Source: Anaerolineales bacterium UBA4823 (GTDB lineage: Bacteria; Chloroflexota; Anaerolineae; Anaerolineales; UBA4823). From it: DNA of 7,337 bases. The notes below the pieces were generated by a model, which saw only the letters and a list, made by a program, of their open reading frames with translations, searched no databases and was not told where the DNA came from. Positions 6,371-7,337 of this stretch are shown here, one piece after another. The stretch is from assembly GCA_002402275.1 (NCBI GenBank), contig DHFN01000244.1, forward strand, positions 1-7,337, given 5' to 3'. Position numbers and translations under genes: made by a program. How positions within the stretch are numbered: the first letter of the stretch is position 1; every line of letters begins with the position of its first letter.

Positions 6371-6374
6371 TTGG

Positions 6375-7007
6375 ATGAAAATTTATGATATTTCAGTAAC
6401 TCTCTCGCAGGACATTCCAGTTTGGCCTGGAGATCCAGCTTTTGTTCGCGAGCGAGTGAATAAAATCGAAAACGGAGATGATAACAACACCTCTCGAATT
6501 GAAATGAGTGTCCATACTGGTACCCATGTTGATGCTCCATATCATTTTCTAGCTGAGGGGAAGGGGGTAGACCAGCTATCTTTGAAATTATTAACCGGTC
6601 GGGTGTATGTATTGTATCTGCCGGGGGTCAAACTGATCACCGCTAATCTATTACAAAATTCGGAAATTCCACCGCGCACGCGAAGAATTTTGATCAAAAC
6701 AGACAATAGTGAATTATGGGCAAAGAAAACCCCCGAGTTCTACACAGACTTTGCTGCCATAACCTCCGATGCTGCTGAGTATCTTGTCCAACGCGGGGTT
6801 AAACTAATTGGAATAGATTACCTTTCGATTGCACCATATCACCAAGGTCGCCCTACCCATGAAACCTTGTTGAAAGCTGGTGTGATAATTATTGAAGGGC
6901 TTAATCTGTATGATGTTGAACAGGGAAGGTATATGCTTTTTTGTCTACCTTTAAAATTACAAGGGAGTGATGGTGCACCAGCCCGAGCGGTTTTAATTGG
7001 TGTTTAA
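6375..7007 (+). CDS. Cyclase-family metal-dependent hydrolase (kynurenine formamidase-like)
   Basis: A 210-residue protein of the cyclase family (PF04199), whose characterised members include the amide-hydrolysing kynurenine formamidase KynB and isatin hydrolase. The opening YDISVTLSQDIPVWPGDP (4-21) is the typical N-terminus. The metal motif HTGTHVDAPYHF (47-58) supplies H47, H51 and D53, with H57 as a further active-site histidine. H162 and E174 (IIIEGL) complete the family's usual divalent-metal centre. No signal peptide, so cytoplasmic. It has its own predicted promoter and a strong ribosome binding site, and the PEBP-like gene follows after 20 bases. No kynurenine-pathway partners (tryptophan dioxygenase, kynureninase) are in view, so calling it KynB would be an over-reading. 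It could act on an N-acyl amino acid or another amide or ester. Family firm, substrate unknown. Confidence 0.88.
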   Translation: MKIYDISVTLSQDIPVWPGDPAFVRERVNKIENGDDNNTSRIEMSVHTGTHVDAPYHFLAEGKGVDQLSLKLLTGRVYVLYLPGVKLITANLLQNSEIPPRTRRILIKTDNSELWAKKTPEFYTDFAAITSDAAEYLVQRGVKLIGIDYLSIAPYHQGRPTHETLLKAGVIIIEGLNLYDVEQGRYMLFCLPLKLQGSDGAPARAVLIGV

Positions 7008-7027
7008 TTATTGGACATTCCTCAGGT

Positions 7028-7337
7028 ATGAAAAAATTTATTCATACAATGCTTGCAATTGTATTTTCCATTGTTATTTTAGGGTTGATCGTTAGCGAGG
7101 GATGTACACCGACTTCAAGTAATTTAATGCAAGAAAAGGAGGCGCTTGTGTCAATTCAATTATCTAGCACCGCATTCAAATTGAATGAAATCATTCCGAA
7201 AAAGTACACCTGTGATGGGCTCGATTTATCTCCTCAGATTGCCTGGAAGGATTTACCTCCATCTACGAAGAATTTAGCCCTGATCATGGAAGACCCGGAT
7301 GCTCCAGGGGGAACATTCACTCATTGGATTCTATTTA
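7028..7337 (+). CDS. PEBP / YbhB-YbcL (Raf kinase inhibitor-like) protein, 3' truncated, with signal-like leader
   Basis: The frame is open from ATG 7028 to the window edge, 103 codons. Residues 1-24 are a signal-peptide-like leader: MKK, then a hydrophobic run of isoleucine, valine, leucine and phenylalanine. SEGC follows with Cys25 as a possible but imperfect lipobox cysteine, and then a Ser/Thr-rich linker. From about residue 41 the mature domain shows the YbhB/YbcL pattern: IPKKYTCDG (55-63), LSPQIAWKDLP (65-75) and the anion-binding MEDPDAPGGTFTHW (87-100). Family members are phosphatidylethanolamine-binding-like folds with poorly known bacterial roles. ATG 7028 has almost no Shine-Dalgarno. 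GTG 7148, in frame, has a strong one and would give a cytoplasmic protein starting exactly at the domain. Probably cotranscribed with the cyclase gene 20 bases upstream. Confidence 0.85.
   Translation, partial: MKKFIHTMLAIVFSIVILGLIVSEGCTPTSSNLMQEKEALVSIQLSSTAFKLNEIIPKKYTCDGLDLSPQIAWKDLPPSTKNLALIMEDPDAPGGTFTHWILF
7136..7142 (+). promoter_or_regulatory. Internal Shine-Dalgarno AAGGAGG before GTG 7148
   Basis: AAGGAGG is followed by five bases and then an in-frame GTG at 7148. Translation from there would begin MSIQLSSTAF, the usual N-terminus of cytoplasmic YbhB proteins. It could be a chance product of the codons for Glu-Lys-Glu, or a true second start giving an unanchored isoform. Confidence 0.45.

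Noticed and set aside
6321..6374. Upstream TTG start adding 18 residues to the cyclase
   Set aside because: The TTG is part of the -35 box, the added residues do not fit the family, and AAGGAGGT directs initiation to ATG 6375.

Overview
The window reads as a dense, all-plus-strand bacterial biosynthetic region. It has AT-leaning codons, gene overlaps or very short gaps, and no stretch over 300 bases without a gene. Taxonomy cannot be fixed from sequence alone. The fused shikimate kinase/3-dehydroquinate synthase, the COG3375-type GNAT next to an N-succinylamino acid racemase-like enolase, and an NDUFA9-like SDR together suggest Chloroflexota (Anaerolineae-like) or a similar deep-branching thermophile/anaerobe lineage. 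That is an inference of moderate strength.

Layout. Bases 1-89 hold the last 28 codons of a fold-type I aminotransferase. Next come aroC (86-1258, chorismate synthase), a bifunctional aroK-aroB fusion (1255-2820) and aroQ (2832-3284, type II dehydroquinase). These cover steps 2, 3, 5 and 7 of the route to chorismate. DAHP synthase, aroE and aroA are not here and probably lie upstream. After a 23-base gap carrying a small hairpin over the ribosome binding site come three tightly coupled genes: an atypical SDR (3308-4252), a GNAT acyltransferase (4249-5154) and an OSBS/NSAR-family enolase-superfamily enzyme (5151-6260). The last two junctions are ATGA stop/start overlaps.

A 114-base gap follows. 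It contains a good sigma-70-like promoter (TTGCAT, 17 bases, TATACT) and a near-perfect Shine-Dalgarno, so a second transcription unit starts there: a metal-dependent cyclase/kynurenine formamidase-like hydrolase (6375-7007), then the first 103 codons of a PEBP/YbhB-like protein (7028 to the end) with a signal-peptide-like leader and a second, better-supported internal start.

How the genes may work together. The first block makes chorismate for aromatic amino acids, and the partial aminotransferase fits that. The GNAT plus NSAR-like pair resembles the known N-succinyltransferase/N-succinylamino acid racemase module, which converts D-amino acids to L-amino acids. Alternatively the enolase enzyme makes o-succinylbenzoate for menaquinone, which also starts from chorismate. 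An active-site second-shell arginine (R265) favours NSAR activity. The families are all known; I do not see a wholly new system. The least explained part is the SDR-GNAT-NSAR cluster and its link to the chorismate operon. No RNA genes, insertion sequences, CRISPR arrays or long repeats were seen.
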